Below are positions 5,430-7,495 of a DNA stretch of 7,495 nucleotides, piece by piece. The position numbers and the translations under genes were made by a program. Origin of the DNA: Alphaproteobacteria bacterium (lineage in GTDB: Bacteria; Pseudomonadota; Alphaproteobacteria; Micavibrionales; Micavibrionaceae); the NCBI GenBank assembly GCA_023301785.1, contig JALZUF010000068.1:1-7495 (forward strand), written 5' to 3'. The first letter of the stretch is position 1; each line of letters begins with the position of its first letter. The notes below the pieces were generated by a model that ran no database searches, was not told the DNA's origin, and was given only the letters and a program-made list of their open reading frames with translations.

Positions 5430-6842
5430 ATGGCTAAATCTTCAAAACAATATGCTTGCCAGTCTTGTGGCGCGGTCACATCCAAATGGTCGGGCAAATG
5501 CGAATCTTGCAATGAGTGGAATACTATTACGGAAGAAGTCGTTGAGGCATCCGCCCCAAAAGGCCTTGGGAATAAACGCAAGGGTAATTCACTTAATTTC
5601 GTTCCCCTTCAAGGTAAGATGGAAGAAAGAAAACCACGGCACGTCACAGGTTTAAAAGAGTTTGATCGCGTAACAGGTGGTGGATTAGTAAACGGTTCTG
5701 CCATTTTAATTGGTGGTGATCCAGGGATTGGTAAATCAACATTACTTTTACAAGCAGTTTGTAAACTCGCGTTATCAGGCAAGAAATGTGTTTATGTATC
5801 AGGCGAGGAGGCCGTTGATCAGGTACGCTTGCGTGCACAACGTCTTGGTCTTGATGCCGCACCAGTTGAGCTTGCCTCTGCGACCTCTGTACGTGATATT
5901 ATTGCCAGTGTCGATGATGCGCAAAATGCGCCAGATATATTAGTCATCGATTCTATTCAAACTATGTATGTAGATACGGTTGAAAGCGCACCAGGTACGG
6001 TGACTCAGGTACGAACCTCGGCTCAAGAGTTAATCCGTGTAGCGAAACGCCGCGGTATTTGTATATTATTTGTTGGGCACGTTACGAAAGATGGTCAAAT
6101 CGCTGGGCCGCGTGTTCTTGAACATCTCGTGGATGCCGTCCTGTATTTTGAAGGAGATCGTGGACATCAATTCCGTATTTTAAGGACAGTTAAAAACCGC
6201 TTTGGTCCGACAGATGAAATTGGAGTATTCGAAATGGCGCAGGAAGGTCTTGTCGAAGTGCCTAACCCGTCTGAGTTATTTCTGGCACAGCGCCAAGAGC
6301 ATGTAGCCGGTAGTGCAGTTTTGGCTGGCCTTGAAGGAACACGCCCTGTTTTGGTAGAAGTGCAAGCACTTGTTGCGCCTTCAGCCTTAGGAAATCCGCG
6401 CCGCGCCGTCATTGGCTGGGATACCAATAGACTGGCAATGGTTCTGGCCGTCTTAGAGGCGCGCTGTGGTTTCACTTTATCCGATTGTGATATCTTTTTA
6501 AATATTGCAGGGGGAATTCGTATCTCTGAACCAGCCGCCGATTTGGCTGTTGCAGCGGCTTTAATCAGTTCACAAAGTGGGCAAGCCATTCAAGGAAACA
6601 CGGTGTTTTTCGGTGAAGTTGGTTTATCAGGTGAAATACGCACCGTGTCCCAACCAGACCTTAGAACAAAGGAAGCGGCGAAGCTTGGCTTTGGTCGAGC
6701 TATGATTCCAGCACCGCCAAAGCGTAAAAAAGACCAGATGAAAAAAAATGAGCCAAACATAAAAGTTGAGCAAATTGACCATCTTGATGACCTCATCGGC
6801 CTGTTATCTCAAAACCAAAATCAAAAGTCTCAAGCGGCTTAA
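5430..6842 (+). CDS. radA: DNA repair protein RadA (Sms)
   Basis: RadA is a RecA-like, DNA-dependent ATPase. It acts in the cytoplasm in recombinational repair and branch migration, extending heteroduplex DNA alongside RecA. The 470-residue protein is complete and close to the usual length. It has an N-terminal zinc finger with Cys10, Cys13, Cys24 and Cys27, and a Walker A motif GGDPGIGKST (95-104, Lys102). VYVSGEEA and a Walker B segment ILVIDSIQTMY with Asp174 follow. The RadA-specific motif KNRFG is at 255-259. The C-terminal Lon-like domain carries GGIRISEPAADLAVAAALIS and GEVGLSGEIR; in RadA this domain is structural, not proteolytic. The tail (KKRKKDQMKKNEP) is basic. The ATG at 5430 has a GAGGGG ribosome site at 5420-5425. 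The upstream LexA-like box suggests DNA-damage control; the downstream cvpA follows after 44 bp. Confidence 0.97.
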   Translation: MAKSSKQYACQSCGAVTSKWSGKCESCNEWNTITEEVVEASAPKGLGNKRKGNSLNFVPLQGKMEERKPRHVTGLKEFDRVTGGGLVNGSAILIGGDPGIGKSTLLLQAVCKLALSGKKCVYVSGEEAVDQVRLRAQRLGLDAAPVELASATSVRDIIASVDDAQNAPDILVIDSIQTMYVDTVESAPGTVTQVRTSAQELIRVAKRRGICILFVGHVTKDGQIAGPRVLEHLVDAVLYFEGDRGHQFRILRTVKNRFGPTDEIGVFEMAQEGLVEVPNPSELFLAQRQEHVAGSAVLAGLEGTRPVLVEVQALVAPSALGNPRRAVIGWDTNRLAMVLAVLEARCGFTLSDCDIFLNIAGGIRISEPAADLAVAAALISSQSGQAIQGNTVFFGEVGLSGEIRTVSQPDLRTKEAAKLGFGRAMIPAPPKRKKDQMKKNEPNIKVEQIDHLDDLIGLLSQNQNQKSQAA

Positions 6843-6851
6843 CTTAAAAGC

Positions 6852-6886
6852 TTGTAATATTTATCTAAATTCCTTAAATATAGCTC
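6852..6886 (+). promoter_or_regulatory. Weak candidate promoter of cvpA, possibly leaderless
   Basis: TTGTAA (6852-6857), a 16-bp spacer and TTAAAT (6874-6879) lie directly before cvpA. The predicted start of transcription falls at about 6886-6887, the ATG itself. No Shine-Dalgarno sequence is present in TTCCTTAAATATAGCTC. The region is AT-rich, so the match is weak evidence, and readthrough from radA is an alternative. Confidence 0.25.
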
Positions 6887-7495
6887 ATGATTATTGATAT
6901 TGTCGTCGCTGCGGTTGTCATAATTTCCGCCATTATTTCTTTCTTTCGTGGATTTATTCGCGAGGTTCTCACTATTGCTGGTGTTGTCGCTGGATTCTTT
7001 GCGGCGATCTTCTTTGGTCCAAAGTTATCACCTGTATTTGATAAATGGCTAGATGTTGATCTTGAAGCAGAAGAAATAGATAAGTTGTTCGGCATTGTTC
7101 CAATGAATATTGTCTCCGACGTATTGGCCTATGCGGCTATTTTCATTTTCGTTGTTATTATAGTCTCAGTCATCAGTCACTTTACTTCCGGGGCTGCGAA
7201 GGCCATGGGCCTTGGGCCAATAGACCGCACATTGGGTGTTGTTTTTGGTATTATCCGCTCGGTCCTATTATTAAGTCTACTATACCTTCCATTCCATTTA
7301 TTAATGGAACCAGATACAAAGCAAGAATATTTCAGCGACAGTAAAACGCATTATTACATTGAAAAGACATCTGTCATGCTTGCAAAATTTCTACCATCTT
7401 CTGATGAAATTGAAGATGGGCTAGAAGAAAAAGAAACAAACATTAAAGACAAACTCATGGAAAATGATTTTTTAAAAGATAAAGATAAAGATAAA
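6887..7495 (+). CDS. cvpA: CvpA family inner-membrane protein (3' partial)
   Basis: The frame runs open from the ATG at 6887 to the right edge, giving 203 visible residues without a stop. Four membrane segments can be read, at about residues 2-20, 27-44, 78-99 and 115-139. The family's conserved points are present: RGFIREVLTIAG (21-32) after the first helix and GPIDRTLGVVFGIIRS (110-125) leading into the fourth. CvpA was named for colicin V production in E. coli and is linked to envelope stress tolerance; its molecular role is unsettled. After the last helix there is a long hydrophilic tail rich in Glu, Asp and Lys, ending in repeated Asp-Lys at the window edge. Many alphaproteobacteria have radA-cvpA-purF in this order, so purF may follow outside the window. 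No ribosome site is seen. Confidence 0.9.
   Translation, partial: MIIDIVVAAVVIISAIISFFRGFIREVLTIAGVVAGFFAAIFFGPKLSPVFDKWLDVDLEAEEIDKLFGIVPMNIVSDVLAYAAIFIFVVIIVSVISHFTSGAAKAMGLGPIDRTLGVVFGIIRSVLLLSLLYLPFHLLMEPDTKQEYFSDSKTHYYIEKTSVMLAKFLPSSDEIEDGLEEKETNIKDKLMENDFLKDKDKDK
7478..7495 (+). repeat. Tandem GATAAA hexamer repeat in the cvpA tail
   Basis: Three perfect GATAAA copies (7478-7495) run to the window edge and encode Asp-Lys three times in frame. The array may continue beyond the window. Hexamers in frame could change copy number by slippage without breaking the gene. Confidence 0.7.

Noticed and set aside
6167..6589. 140-codon open frame on the minus strand within radA
   Set aside because: It is wholly antisense to strongly conserved radA codons, has no recognisable domain, and reads as a Ser/Ala/Thr-rich shadow.
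6831..6854. CAAGC/GCTTG inverted repeat at the radA end as a terminator
   Set aside because: The stem has 5 bp with a 14-nt loop and is followed by mixed TAATATTTAT, not a T run; too weak.
1..7495. tRNA, rRNA, CRISPR array, insertion sequence or phage genes
   Set aside because: No cloverleaf, rRNA motif, spaced repeat array, transposase or integrase sequence was seen on either strand.

Overview
The window looks like the chromosome of a flagellated alphaproteobacterium with moderately low GC. Four things point there. The flagellin C-terminus is of the alphaproteobacterial type. An SdhAF4/DUF1674 protein and a signal-less heparinase II/III-family protein sit beside rsmB. The order radA-cvpA is typical of the class, where purF often follows. 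There are also motifs that fit alphaproteobacterial regulators: a LexA-type direct repeat and a cluster of CcrM-type GANTC sites. I cannot name the genus.

Layout. At 3-1019 is the 3' part of a flagellin gene whose visible N-terminal half is a LamG/concanavalin-like domain. It converges on a 64-aa DUF1674 (SdhAF4-like) gene on the minus strand at 1041-1235. Only 17 bp separate that gene's start from a divergent chorismate-mutase-fold gene at 1253-1534, which runs almost directly into rsmB at 1538-2842. A 99-bp intergenic region holds a good sigma70-like promoter, two perfect inverted repeats, four GANTC sites and a possible leader ORF. It is followed by rpe (2942-3598) and, 12 bp later, the heparinase-family gene (3611-5269). 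A 160-bp region with a LexA-like box, a promoter and a 19-codon hydrophobic ORF leads to radA (5430-6842). The window ends inside cvpA, which begins at 6887.

Most of the genes are housekeeping: 16S rRNA methylation, pentose phosphate pathway, recombinational repair, SDH assembly, and shikimate or isochorismate chemistry. The less ordinary material is in two places. One is the flagellin that carries a lectin-like domain, apparently inserted ahead of the second D1 helix. The other is the non-coding DNA: the GANTC-rich rpe leader, the SOS-like radA leader with its predicted micropeptide, and two genes (the mutase and cvpA) whose starts look leaderless. Regulatory calls rest on motif reading by eye and are less certain than the gene calls.
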